A stretch of DNA of 64,000 nt, from NCBI RefSeq assembly GCF_019802125.1, contig NZ_JAHVHT010000002.1:186001-250000 (forward strand), given 5' to 3'. The notes beneath the pieces were generated by a model, which saw only the letters and a list, made by a program, of their open reading frames with translations, had not been told where the DNA came from and ran no database searches. Made by a program: the position numbers and the translations under genes. Below, one piece after another: positions 10,079 through 17,903 of this stretch. Source of the stretch: Tateyamaria omphalii. Lineage in GTDB: Bacteria > Pseudomonadota > Alphaproteobacteria > Rhodobacterales > Rhodobacteraceae. Position 1 is the stretch's first letter. The number at the start of each line of letters is the position of its first letter.

Positions 10079-10450
10079 ATGAGCACACTGACCCTCACTC
10101 CGACCAAGATGCGCCACGGGATCTGGCAAGGCGTGATCCAGCAGAATGGCACCGGGGTGCCGCAGATCAAGGTGACGCATCTCGATAAGGACGTGCCCGA
10201 CGTGCAAGTCACCGAGCAGGGGGAAGACAGCCAGTGGCTGCTGCAAATCCCCGTCCCGGCCGAGGCTATTGCCGATGGCGTTCAGGTCTTTGTCATCACG
10301 GACGCGACCGACGACGAAAAGCTGGGCGACTTCACCCTGATCGCAGGCGAGGCTTTGGGCGACGATATCCGCGGCGAAGTGGCCCTTCTGCGCGAAGAGC
10401 TGGACATGCTCAAACGCGCCTTCCGCCGTCACTGCGTCGAAACAACCTAG
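10079..10450 (+). CDS. Conserved hypothetical small protein
   Basis: A 123-residue acidic protein with a good ribosome site (AAAGGGAAAGC before the ATG). It has no signal or membrane segment. The body appears to be a beta-sandwich-like domain (IWQGVIQQNG, WLLQIPVPAEAIADG, VQVFVITDA). The last 30 residues form a likely amphipathic helix or short coiled coil (VALLREELDMLKRAFRRH) that could drive oligomerisation. It is probably co-transcribed with the DUF6478-like gene. Its stop overlaps the stop of the convergent binding-protein gene within the tetranucleotide CTAG. I do not recognise a function. Confidence 0.7.
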   Translation: MSTLTLTPTKMRHGIWQGVIQQNGTGVPQIKVTHLDKDVPDVQVTEQGEDSQWLLQIPVPAEAIADGVQVFVITDATDDEKLGDFTLIAGEALGDDIRGEVALLREELDMLKRAFRRHCVETT

Positions 10451-11448
10451 CGCAGCAACGCCGACCCCCACGCCTCCAGAAACAGCGCCCGCTTCAACCG
10501 GTCCAGGTAGACCAGCAGACCGGGATCCAGGCTGACGACATCCAACGCTTGGGCATCCGCCGGGTCAATGGAAGGCAAGGGAAAACCCGGGCGTTCCTGC
10601 ATCGCCCATGCGCCGGAGGTAAGATAGCGCACCAAAGCCTCGGCCGTCTCTCCCACATCCGTTGTATCCAGAACCAACGCAGTCCGCATCATCGTCGTTG
10701 CGAAATCCTCCGGCGTGATGATGGCCAGCTTGTCCAGCGTCTCGGGCCGGGTCTGGGTGTAGCTGCCCAAGACGTTGTACGCGACGTACAATTCGCCCGA
10801 CGCCAGATCGTCGATCATGTCACCGGAACAGCAATAAAGCTGCGCATTTAGGTTTCCAAACACTTCCATCAACCGCCAAAAGGTCTCGGACGTACGGGCA
10901 TCCTGCGTGGCGTACAAATATCCGAGCCCGGAAAGACGCACATCATAGGTGCCAAGTCGCCCACGGAAATGATCTGGCTCGGCCCTCAAAATCTCGATCA
11001 ACGCCTGTCGCGTCGTGGGCATGTCACGCCCGGCAAAAGCGGCACGGTTGACCACGATCGTCGCTGGCTCCTGCGTGAAGCCGAACACGCTTTGCCGCCA
11101 TTGAGTTCCACCGGTGCGGACCAGACCAGGTAACCGCCGCGCAAGCCCGTCGTTGGCGAGCTTCAATTGCAAATCCATTGCGCTCGAAATCACGACATCA
11201 AAGCAATCGGGACACTCCGCAATCAGAGTTACAATGTCCGCCGATGCCGCCACGGCATAGTCGACCGACACGGTCGGATTGCGCGCCATGAACCCCTCAA
11301 GGATTGGTGCAAAAATGTCGGTATCCGTGCTCGACAAGACACGCAGCGTCAAAGCACCTTCGCCTTGGAAGATCTGGCGATCCTCCAACTCTGCGGCGGA
11401 GAGGGCACTGGCCCAAAGCCAAGCGATCACAAATATAAAGTTGCGCAC
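10447..11448 (-). CDS. Periplasmic solute-binding protein encoded with a TctDE two-component system
   Basis: The 333-residue product has a signal peptide (MRNFIFVIAWLWASALSAAEL) and the fold signature of extracellular binding proteins of the iron/thiamine/polyamine type. Recognisable segments include TLRVLSSTDTDIFAPILEGF, FDVVISSAMD and LYVAYNVLGSYT. Two cysteine motifs, CPDC and YCCSG, are unusual and may form disulfides. The gene overlaps the 3' end of the histidine kinase gene by 22 nt, making it the third gene of a tctD-tctE operon with no permease of its own. It is therefore more likely an accessory ligand sensor for the kinase than a transporter part, although that is inference. Confidence 0.75.
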   Translation of the reverse strand: MRNFIFVIAWLWASALSAAELEDRQIFQGEGALTLRVLSSTDTDIFAPILEGFMARNPTVSVDYAVAASADIVTLIAECPDCFDVVISSAMDLQLKLANDGLARRLPGLVRTGGTQWRQSVFGFTQEPATIVVNRAAFAGRDMPTTRQALIEILRAEPDHFRGRLGTYDVRLSGLGYLYATQDARTSETFWRLMEVFGNLNAQLYCCSGDMIDDLASGELYVAYNVLGSYTQTRPETLDKLAIITPEDFATTMMRTALVLDTTDVGETAEALVRYLTSGAWAMQERPGFPLPSIDPADAQALDVVSLDPGLLVYLDRLKRALFLEAWGSALLR

Positions 11449-12782
11449 GCCCCGCCCCTGTCCACATTCACCAACTCCAACCGCCCGCCATGCGCTTCAG
11501 CCACATCCTGTGCAATGGTCAGGCCCAATCCAGACCCGACCGTATCACCCGCATTTGCCCCGCGCTGAAAGCGCTGCGACAGCTCTGCTATCTGAGCCTC
11601 CGGAAATCCTGCGCCTTCGTCACAGACAATGACTGCGACCGGATCAGCCTGCACCTCGATCCGCACGGCACCTTCAGGCGGCGAATACTTCAGCGCGTTG
11701 TCGATCAGGTTGCGCACGGCATTCTGGATCAGGATCGGATCGGCCTGCACAACGACGGGTCCGTCGGCCCGCAATACCAGTTCCAGATCCTTCATCTCGG
11801 CCACCGGGGTCAGCCGATCCACCAACTCGCGGCAAATCCCAACCAGATCGACCGCGCTCCGCTCCATCTGATCGCCGCGAAACGTAACCATGGCATGATC
11901 CAAAAGCTGCCCAGCTGCGCGGCTGCTTTCGTCGATGGCGCGTATCATGGACCGCAAAGCAGCCCGGTTCTCGTCCCGATCCACCCGCATCAGCGTCGCC
12001 TCTGCATGGGTGCGCACGGTGGCAAGCGGCGTCCGCACCCGGTGCGCCGCCTCGGCAATAAAGGTTTCCGACTGCGTCAGCGACGCACTCAGCCGTGTCA
12101 TCAGGGAATTGAGGGACGTCACAAGCGGCGACAATTCGGTCGGCACCGCCCTCACCACGGGTCGCAAGTCCCTCGGCCCCCGCCGCGCCACAGCCTCCGC
12201 CATCTGGCTCAGCGGCCGCATGGTGGACCGCGACGTCCACAGCGCCATCCCCGCAGCCAACACAAAAAACGCCCCGCCGAACAGCGCGGCGTTGACAGAA
12301 ATCGCCCAAAGCGTACCAGCCAGACTGTCGCGCGTCTGTGCCACACTCACGGTCAGCATCACAGGCGCCGGGCTCGCGGGCAGCACCCGCGTCAGCTGTG
12401 CCAGCCTCACATCAATTCCCGCAAATCCAACCGTATCGAATGCAGGGCGGGCCATCGCAACAAACGGCCCGTCGACCAGGCCATCGTACCCAGTCAGCAA
12501 CTCCGCGCCCTGATGGATGGCATAAAACACCCGATCATCAGCCGCCGTGTCCAACATGGCAAAGGCGGCATAAGGAACGTCCACCTCCACCTGCCCCTCG
12601 CGCACCACGGCGGCATCCATAAGCGAGGTCAGCGACGCCTCGAGAATCCGGTCCTGCCCCTGCTGCGCGATCTGTTGGGCGTAGGTGCGGACGACCAGGT
12701 AGAACAGCACCGCCAACACCGCCGCCCCACCGATCAAGGTCCAGGTCAGCCGACGGCGCAGGGATGTCGCCCTACCCCTCAT
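11427..12782 (-). CDS. tctE: TctE-like sensor histidine kinase
   Basis: A 451-residue inner-membrane sensor kinase. It has transmembrane helices at about residues 14-32 and 161-182 flanking a periplasmic region of about 130 residues, then a HAMP-like linker. The dimerisation box AAHRVRTPLA contains the phosphoacceptor His247. The ATPase boxes are NLIDNALKYSPP (N), CDEGAGFP (G1) and GSGLGLTIAQ (G2). It overlaps the upstream response-regulator gene by 11 nt. Divergence from tctCBA indicates that it controls tricarboxylate uptake, as TctE does in its namesake system; the actual ligand is not shown by the sequence. Confidence 0.9.
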   Translation of the reverse strand: MRGRATSLRRRLTWTLIGGAAVLAVLFYLVVRTYAQQIAQQGQDRILEASLTSLMDAAVVREGQVEVDVPYAAFAMLDTAADDRVFYAIHQGAELLTGYDGLVDGPFVAMARPAFDTVGFAGIDVRLAQLTRVLPASPAPVMLTVSVAQTRDSLAGTLWAISVNAALFGGAFFVLAAGMALWTSRSTMRPLSQMAEAVARRGPRDLRPVVRAVPTELSPLVTSLNSLMTRLSASLTQSETFIAEAAHRVRTPLATVRTHAEATLMRVDRDENRAALRSMIRAIDESSRAAGQLLDHAMVTFRGDQMERSAVDLVGICRELVDRLTPVAEMKDLELVLRADGPVVVQADPILIQNAVRNLIDNALKYSPPEGAVRIEVQADPVAVIVCDEGAGFPEAQIAELSQRFQRGANAGDTVGSGLGLTIAQDVAEAHGGRLELVNVDRGGACATLYL

Positions 12783-13437
12783 CCAACCGGTACCCCAAAC
12801 CCCGATGGGTCGAAATGGTCAGGCTCGATGGCTCCAGATGCTTGCGCAGCCGCCCCACATACACCTCGATCGCGTTTTCGGTCACCGTCCCGTCATAGGA
12901 AAACAACCGATCCACCAGCTTGTCCTTGGAAAAGATCTGGCCCGGCGCATTCATGAACAACTCCAAGAGCCGCAGCTCCCTATTGCGCAAGGTCACCTCG
13001 GCCTCTCCAATGGTCAGAACAGACGCCACCGGATCCAACGCCGCATCGCCACGCCGAATGACCGTCTGCGCCGACCCGGTCCTGCGGCGCAAAACAGCCC
13101 GACAGCGCGCCTGCAACTCGGCATGATCAAACGGCTTGGTGAGATAGTCATCAGCCCCCAGATCCAGCATACTCACCCGGTCCGACACCTCCGACCGCGC
13201 GGTCAGCACGATGACCGGAGTGTCCCCTTCCTGCGCGCGGTGGCGCTCCAGAAAGGCGCGCCCGTCACCATCGGGCAGCATGATGTCCAGCAAGATCAGA
13301 TCGTACTCCCCGACGCTCAAAAAGTCCGATCCTTCAGATAATGTACGCGCATGGTCAATCACATGCCCATCTAGACGCATCCGGGTACACAGCGCCCCCG
13401 CAAGTTCGGCATTGTCCTCGATCAGCAGGTATTTCAT
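12772..13437 (-). CDS. tctD: TctD-like OmpR-family response regulator
   Basis: A 221-residue response regulator. The receiver domain (1-115) has the acidic pair E7/D8, phosphoacceptor Asp51 in LLDIMLPDGDG, and the conserved Thr and Lys (VLTAR, LTKPF). The C-terminal winged-helix domain is of the OmpR/PhoB type (LRNRELRLLELFMNAPGQIF, TVTENAIEVYVGRLRKHL). It is the first gene of the tctD-tctE-binding protein operon and is divergent from tctC across 104 nt. The likely targets are its own promoter and that of tctC. The family assignment is secure; target and signal are inferred. Confidence 0.92.
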   Translation of the reverse strand: MKYLLIEDNAELAGALCTRMRLDGHVIDHARTLSEGSDFLSVGEYDLILLDIMLPDGDGRAFLERHRAQEGDTPVIVLTARSEVSDRVSMLDLGADDYLTKPFDHAELQARCRAVLRRRTGSAQTVIRRGDAALDPVASVLTIGEAEVTLRNRELRLLELFMNAPGQIFSKDKLVDRLFSYDGTVTENAIEVYVGRLRKHLEPSSLTISTHRGLGYRLDEG

Positions 13438-13541
13438 CCGATCCGCCCAAGCTGCGATGCCATGACAGGTTTATGTCAGGTTCGCATGTTTTGACGGCAG
13501 CATTCGCGCGAAATCGTGCGAAGTCAAATGGGAGGACACCA
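13438..13541. promoter_or_regulatory. Divergent control region of tctD and tctC, with a near-palindrome
   Basis: This 104-nt gap between divergent start codons must hold both promoters. At 13503-13522 the sequence TTCGCGCGA-AA-TCGTGCGAA forms a 9-bp inverted repeat with one mismatch. A second short repeat (GACAGGTTTATGTCAGG) lies near 13465. The tctC ribosome site GGGAGG is 7 nt before its ATG. The repeats are candidate TctD or other regulator sites; no protein can be assigned from sequence alone. Confidence 0.5.
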
Positions 13542-14525
13542 ATGAAAACATTGGCAATGGGCCGCAGGGCCCTGCTTGGCGCAGCTATGGCATTTGGCCT
13601 GGGCGGCACAGCATTCGCAGACGGCCACCAGGTCGTCGACAGCATCCACTTCCTGATCCCCGGCGGCGCCGGTGGCGGTTGGGACGGCACCGCACGCGGC
13701 ACCGGTGAGGCGCTGACAAATGCGGGCCTCGTGGGCACCGCATCCTTTGAAAACATGTCGGGTGGCGGCGGCGGCAAGGCCATCGGCTACCTGATCGAAA
13801 ACGCCGACAGCAACCACGGCACGCTGATGGTCAACTCGACCCCCATCGTGATCCGCTCTCTCACAGGCGTGTTCCCGCACAACTTCCGCGACCTGACGCT
13901 GGTCGCTGGCACCATCGGTGACTACGCGGCCATGGTCGTGGGCAAAGACAGCCCAATCAACTCGATGGAAGACCTGCTGGCCGCCTATGACGCGGACCCC
14001 AACAGCACCGCCATCGGCGGCGGCTCCGTCCCCGGCGGCATGGACCACCTCGTGGCGGCCATGGTGATGGAAGCTGCGGGCAAGGACGCGCTGGGCGTGA
14101 AGTACATCCCCTATGACGCGGGCGGTAAAGCCATGGCGGCACTCCTGTCCGGCGAAATCGCAGCGCTCTCCACCGGCTTCTCCGAAGCAGTTGATCTGGC
14201 CAATGCAGGCGAGGTCAAAATCATCGGCGTGACAGCACCCGAGCGTGTGGACGCGGCCCCCGATGCCATGACCATGAAAGAGCAAGGGATCGACACCGAG
14301 TTCGTGAACTGGCGTGGTTTCTTCGGCGCTCCGGGCCTGCCCGAAGACAAGCTGGCGATGTACCAGGATGCGCTTGCCAAGATGTACGACACCCCCGAGT
14401 GGGAAACCGTGCGTGCACGCAACGGCTGGGTCAACATCCACAACAACGGGGACGAGTTCAAAGCCTTCCTCGAAGATCAGGAACAGGTCATCGGCGACCT
14501 GATGAAGAAGCTCGGCTTCCTCTGA
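13542..14525 (+). CDS. tctC: Tricarboxylate transporter periplasmic binding protein TctC
   Basis: The start at 13542 is set by GGGAGGACACCA before the ATG and by the signal peptide that follows (MKTLAMGRRALLGAAMAF, cleavage after AFA). The 327-residue product is a TctC/Bug-family binding protein. Typical family segments are IHFLIPGGAGGGWDGTARG, the phosphate-like carboxylate loop near NMSGGGGGKAIGYL, and YIPYDAGGKAMAALLSGEI. It captures a carboxylic acid in the periplasm for the TctAB membrane pair. Downstream enzymes make citrate or a related tricarboxylate a reasonable ligand, but binding pockets of this family vary widely. Confidence 0.93.
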   Translation: MKTLAMGRRALLGAAMAFGLGGTAFADGHQVVDSIHFLIPGGAGGGWDGTARGTGEALTNAGLVGTASFENMSGGGGGKAIGYLIENADSNHGTLMVNSTPIVIRSLTGVFPHNFRDLTLVAGTIGDYAAMVVGKDSPINSMEDLLAAYDADPNSTAIGGGSVPGGMDHLVAAMVMEAAGKDALGVKYIPYDAGGKAMAALLSGEIAALSTGFSEAVDLANAGEVKIIGVTAPERVDAAPDAMTMKEQGIDTEFVNWRGFFGAPGLPEDKLAMYQDALAKMYDTPEWETVRARNGWVNIHNNGDEFKAFLEDQEQVIGDLMKKLGFL

Positions 14526-14587
14526 TCTGATCGGACTTGGGTGTGGGGCTCGGATGGTCCCACGCCTGCCCAAACGGGCAAAATCCG

Positions 14588-14602
14588 TTAAGATTAAGTT
14601 AA
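14588..14602. promoter_or_regulatory. Exact CtrA-type motif TTAA-N7-TTAA upstream of tctB
   Basis: TTAA at 14588-14591 and 14599-14602 are separated by exactly 7 nt, matching the CtrA consensus of alphaproteobacteria, with a further TTAA between them. It lies in the 142-nt gap between tctC and tctB, about 66 nt upstream of the tctB start. The region is locally AT-rich, so a chance match is possible. Confidence 0.3.
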
Positions 14603-14632
14603 ATTAGCCCTTTTCTTCAATGAAATCAGGGT

Positions 14633-14648
14633 TGTCCCCGCGGGGACA
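14633..14648. repeat. Perfect 16-nt palindrome upstream of tctB
   Basis: TGTCCCCGCGGGGACA is fully self-complementary and sits 20 nt before the tctB ATG. It could form a hairpin in the tctC-tctB message that tunes the excess of binding protein over membrane subunits, or it could be an operator. The same 16 nt plus 5 following bases recur inside the nitrilase-family gene at 62589-62609, where they are coding. Confidence 0.5.
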
Positions 14649-14667
14649 GATCAATCGGGGGGACATC

Positions 14668-15162
14668 ATGGCACTCGACCGCTGGATCGGACTGATCCTT
14701 TTGGGCATCTTCGCCGCCTACGGCTACGCCGCGTGGTTCACCATGGATGGCAGCCTTGCCCCCTTCATGCGGCGCAACCCCATCTGGCCCTCGACCTTCC
14801 CCAAGGTGCTGAGCGTCATGGGCATCATCGTCGGTCTGATCATCGTGCTGGGTCTCGAAAAATCCGACAAGCCGCGCGAGGAAAACCCCTCCGTCATCGT
14901 CTACCGCCAGCTCAAGGAATTCAAACTCGGACAGGCGGGCCTGCTCCTCGGCCTCATGGTCGCCTACGCCCTGCTCCTGCGCCCCGCCGGGTTCATCATC
15001 GCCACCGTCGGCTTCCTTGTCATGGGCTCCGTTATCCTCGGCGAACGCCGCTGGATCACGATGATCGTCGTCGCGGGCATCGCAACCGGCGTCGTCTGGT
15101 ATCTGGTGCAGGTCGTGCTTGGTATCTTCCTGCGCCCCCTGCCAGCGTTCATGGGGGTGTAA
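14668..15162 (+). CDS. tctB: Tricarboxylate transporter small membrane subunit TctB
   Basis: A 164-residue protein with four hydrophobic segments (DRWIGLILLGIFAAYGYAAW near the N-terminus, then IMGIIVGLIIVLG-like, LLLGLMVAYALLL and IVVAGIATGVVWYLVQVVL). This matches the TctB subunit of tripartite tricarboxylate transporters. The ATG at 14668 follows GGGGGGACATC, a better ribosome site than the in-frame ATG at 14620. TctA starts 4 nt after its stop. TctB is needed for transport with TctA, although its exact role is poorly defined in the family. Confidence 0.85.
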   Translation: MALDRWIGLILLGIFAAYGYAAWFTMDGSLAPFMRRNPIWPSTFPKVLSVMGIIVGLIIVLGLEKSDKPREENPSVIVYRQLKEFKLGQAGLLLGLMVAYALLLRPAGFIIATVGFLVMGSVILGERRWITMIVVAGIATGVVWYLVQVVLGIFLRPLPAFMGV

Positions 15163-15166
15163 GGAC

Positions 15167-16681
15167 ATGCTCGAAGGTATCATGATCGGCCTGCAAACGG
15201 CCTTCTCCATCCAGAACCTGCTGATGGTCATCGGCGGCTGCCTGATCGGCACATTCATCGGCATGCTTCCGGGCCTCGGGCCGATGTCGATCATTGCGAT
15301 CATGATCCCCGTCGCCATCTCGCTCGGCGACCCCTCCGCCGCGCTCATCCTGCTCGCAGGTGTCTACTACGGCGCCATCTTTGGCGGCTCGACCTCCTCC
15401 ATCCTGCTGAACGCGCCGGGGGTCGCGGGCACGGTTGCGACCAGTTTTGACGGCTACCCCATGGCCCGAGACGGCAAGGCGGGCAAAGCGCTCACCATCG
15501 CCGCCATCGCGTCCTTCTGCGGGGGCTCCATCGGGGCGATCCTGCTCATGATCTTTGCGCCGATGCTGTCGTCGGTGGCGCTCCTCTTTCACTCCGCCGA
15601 ATACTTCGCGCTCATGGTTGTGGGCCTCTCGGCCATCGCCGCCTTCGCGGGCACAGGTCAGGTGGCCAAGGCCATCATGATGACCCTCCTCGGCCTCATC
15701 ATGGCGACCGTGGGCGAAGGCGCGCTCTTCAACATGCCGCGCTTCACCATGGGCTTGATGGACCTGCAGTCGGGCTTCGCCTTCATCACACTCGCCATGG
15801 CGATGTTTGCCCTGCCCGAAGCGCTGTATCTGGTGATGGACCCCAGCCGGTCCAAAACTGGTCAGTCAGGAGACATCAAGGATCTGCGGATCACTAAGGA
15901 CGAGGCGAAATCCATTGCGCCAGTCGTTGGCCGCCAGTCCCTTCAGGGCTTCTTCATCGGCGTCCTGCCCGGCGCAGGGGCCACCATCGCCTCCTTCCTC
16001 GGATACGCGGTCGAACGCAACATCGCGCCCGAGAAAGAGAAGGAGCAGTTCGGCAAGGGCTCCATCAAAGGTCTCGCCGCGCCGGAGACGGCCAACAACG
16101 CCGCCTGTACCGGCTCGTTCGTACCGTTGCTGACGCTCGGCATCCCCGGCTCCGGGACCACGGCGATCCTGCTCGGCGCGCTGATCGCGTTGAACGTCAC
16201 GCCGGGTCCACGCTTGATGGTAGACGATCCGCAGATCTTCTGGGCCGTCATCATCTCGATGTACATCGGCAACCTGGTTCTGCTGATCCTGAACCTGCCG
16301 CTGATCCCCTACATCGCCAAGATCCTCGCGGTGCCGCGCAACTTCCTGATCCCCTTCATCCTCTTCTTCACGCTGATGGGGGCGTATATCGGGCAGAACA
16401 ACGCGACCGAACTGCTGCTGCTCGTCGGCTTCGGCATCTGCGCCACGATCCTGCGTTTTGCCGACTACCCGCTGGCACCGCTGCTGATCGGCTTCATCCT
16501 TGGTGGGATGCTTGAGGACAACTTCAGTCGGTCCATGCAGCTGTACGATGGCATCAGCTTCATCTGGGAGCGTCCCATGACGCTGGGTCTCTTGGTCATC
16601 GCGTGCCTTCTGGTCATCCTACCCAGCTACCGCGCGCGGCGTGCGCGTGCACGGGCAGCCGGAGTGGCGGATGGGGATTGA
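15167..16681 (+). CDS. tctA: Tricarboxylate transporter large membrane subunit TctA
   Basis: A 504-residue polytopic permease with about twelve hydrophobic segments. The conserved TctA motif is seen as GMLPGLGPMSIIAI near residue 35 and repeated in pseudo-symmetric form as GVLPGAGATIASFLGY. Further family segments are GGSTSSILLNAPG and LGIPGSGTTAILLGAL. The ATG at 15167 follows AAGGAC. TctA is the ion-coupled transport subunit that takes substrate from TctC. Its last 11 nt overlap the CoA-transferase gene, which ties uptake to catabolism in a single operon. Confidence 0.94.
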   Translation: MLEGIMIGLQTAFSIQNLLMVIGGCLIGTFIGMLPGLGPMSIIAIMIPVAISLGDPSAALILLAGVYYGAIFGGSTSSILLNAPGVAGTVATSFDGYPMARDGKAGKALTIAAIASFCGGSIGAILLMIFAPMLSSVALLFHSAEYFALMVVGLSAIAAFAGTGQVAKAIMMTLLGLIMATVGEGALFNMPRFTMGLMDLQSGFAFITLAMAMFALPEALYLVMDPSRSKTGQSGDIKDLRITKDEAKSIAPVVGRQSLQGFFIGVLPGAGATIASFLGYAVERNIAPEKEKEQFGKGSIKGLAAPETANNAACTGSFVPLLTLGIPGSGTTAILLGALIALNVTPGPRLMVDDPQIFWAVIISMYIGNLVLLILNLPLIPYIAKILAVPRNFLIPFILFFTLMGAYIGQNNATELLLLVGFGICATILRFADYPLAPLLIGFILGGMLEDNFSRSMQLYDGISFIWERPMTLGLLVIACLLVILPSYRARRARARAAGVADGD

Positions 16682-17903
16682 TCCCGATGGGGGCGGCGGG
16701 GTGGAACCCCGCCCTACCCCGTTGAGTGGAGTCCGGGTTCTTGATCTGACCAACGTTCTGGCGGGGCCGTTTTGCTGCCACCAATTGGCACACATGGGCG
16801 CCGAAGTGATCAAAGTCGAGGCGCCGGGGCGTGGCGACCTTGCGCGGCAACTAGGGGCCGATCCCGAGCTGAATGCGAAGGGGATGGGCGTGTCATTCCT
16901 TGCGCAGAATGCCGGGAAAAAGTCGGTCACGGTGAACTTCAAGCATCCCGACGGTAAGGCGCTGTTTCTGCGGCTGGTCGAGACGGCGGATGTGGTCGTG
17001 GAAAACTTCCGACCCGGTGTGATGGATCGATTGGGACTGGGCTATGAGGTTCTGAAAGAACACAAACCCGATCTGATCTACTGCGCCATCTCGGGCTTTG
17101 GGCAGGACGGACCTTGGGTGGATCGCCCGGCTTACGACCAGATTGTGCAGGGCGTTTCGGGCGTCATGTCGATCACCGGAGATGGCGACAGCGCACCCCT
17201 GCGCGTCGGCTATCCGGTCGCGGACACGGTGGGTGGGATGACGGCGGCCTTTGCCGTGGCAGCCGCGCTGAACGCGCGTCCCCGCGGGGCGTTCATTGAT
17301 TGTTCGATGCTTGAAAGCGTGCTCGCAACCATGGGGTGGGTTGTGTCGAACCACGTGATTGCCGGGGTGGAGCCAGCAGCGAACGGGAACGAGAACCCAA
17401 CCTCTGCCCCCTCGGGGACATTTCGGACGGGCGATGGGTTGATCAACATTGCGGCGAACAAGGACGAGCAGTGGGTTTTACTGACAGACTTTCTTGGGTT
17501 GGCGGCGCTGCGGGATCAGTCGGAGTACCGCACGAGGGATGATCGCAAACGGAATCGTATGGAGTTGCGGGCTGAGATTGAAGACGCGCTGGCGGATCGG
17601 TCGGCTCGGGACTTGGCAAAGGCGTTGAATGCCATTGGTGTGCCTGCCGGAGCAGTAATGTCCGTGCCCGAAGTGCTGTCGCATCCGCAGGTTGCGGAGC
17701 GCGGGTTGATGACACACTACGCAGACGTGCCCGGTGTGGGGCGCGACATTGAGGTCGTGAACACTGGGGTGAAATTGGATGGGGTGCCACTGACCGTTGC
17801 GACGCCGCCGCCACAGCTTGGGGAACATGCGGACGAGATTTGGGGCGCGTTGGGATTGAGCGCGGAAGACATTGCCGCGCTGGTGGACAAGGGGGCGATA
17901 TGA
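16671..17903 (+). CDS. CaiB/BaiF family (family III) CoA-transferase
   Basis: A 411-residue family III CoA-transferase, which moves CoA between acids through an aspartyl-CoA thioester. Recognisable parts are LSGVRVLDLTNVLAGPF, GAEVIKVEAPGRGDLAR, ENFRPGVMDRLGLGYE and YDQIVQGVSGVMSITG. Asp185 in PVADTVGGM aligns with the catalytic aspartate. I prefer the ATG at 16671 (overlapping tctA by 11 nt) to the GTG at 16641. Lying between the tricarboxylate transporter and a citryl-CoA-lyase-like gene, it may activate the imported acid (for example citrate) to its CoA ester. The substrate is not provable from sequence. Confidence 0.9.
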   Translation: MGIDPDGGGGVEPRPTPLSGVRVLDLTNVLAGPFCCHQLAHMGAEVIKVEAPGRGDLARQLGADPELNAKGMGVSFLAQNAGKKSVTVNFKHPDGKALFLRLVETADVVVENFRPGVMDRLGLGYEVLKEHKPDLIYCAISGFGQDGPWVDRPAYDQIVQGVSGVMSITGDGDSAPLRVGYPVADTVGGMTAAFAVAAALNARPRGAFIDCSMLESVLATMGWVVSNHVIAGVEPAANGNENPTSAPSGTFRTGDGLINIAANKDEQWVLLTDFLGLAALRDQSEYRTRDDRKRNRMELRAEIEDALADRSARDLAKALNAIGVPAGAVMSVPEVLSHPQVAERGLMTHYADVPGVGRDIEVVNTGVKLDGVPLTVATPPPQLGEHADEIWGALGLSAEDIAALVDKGAI

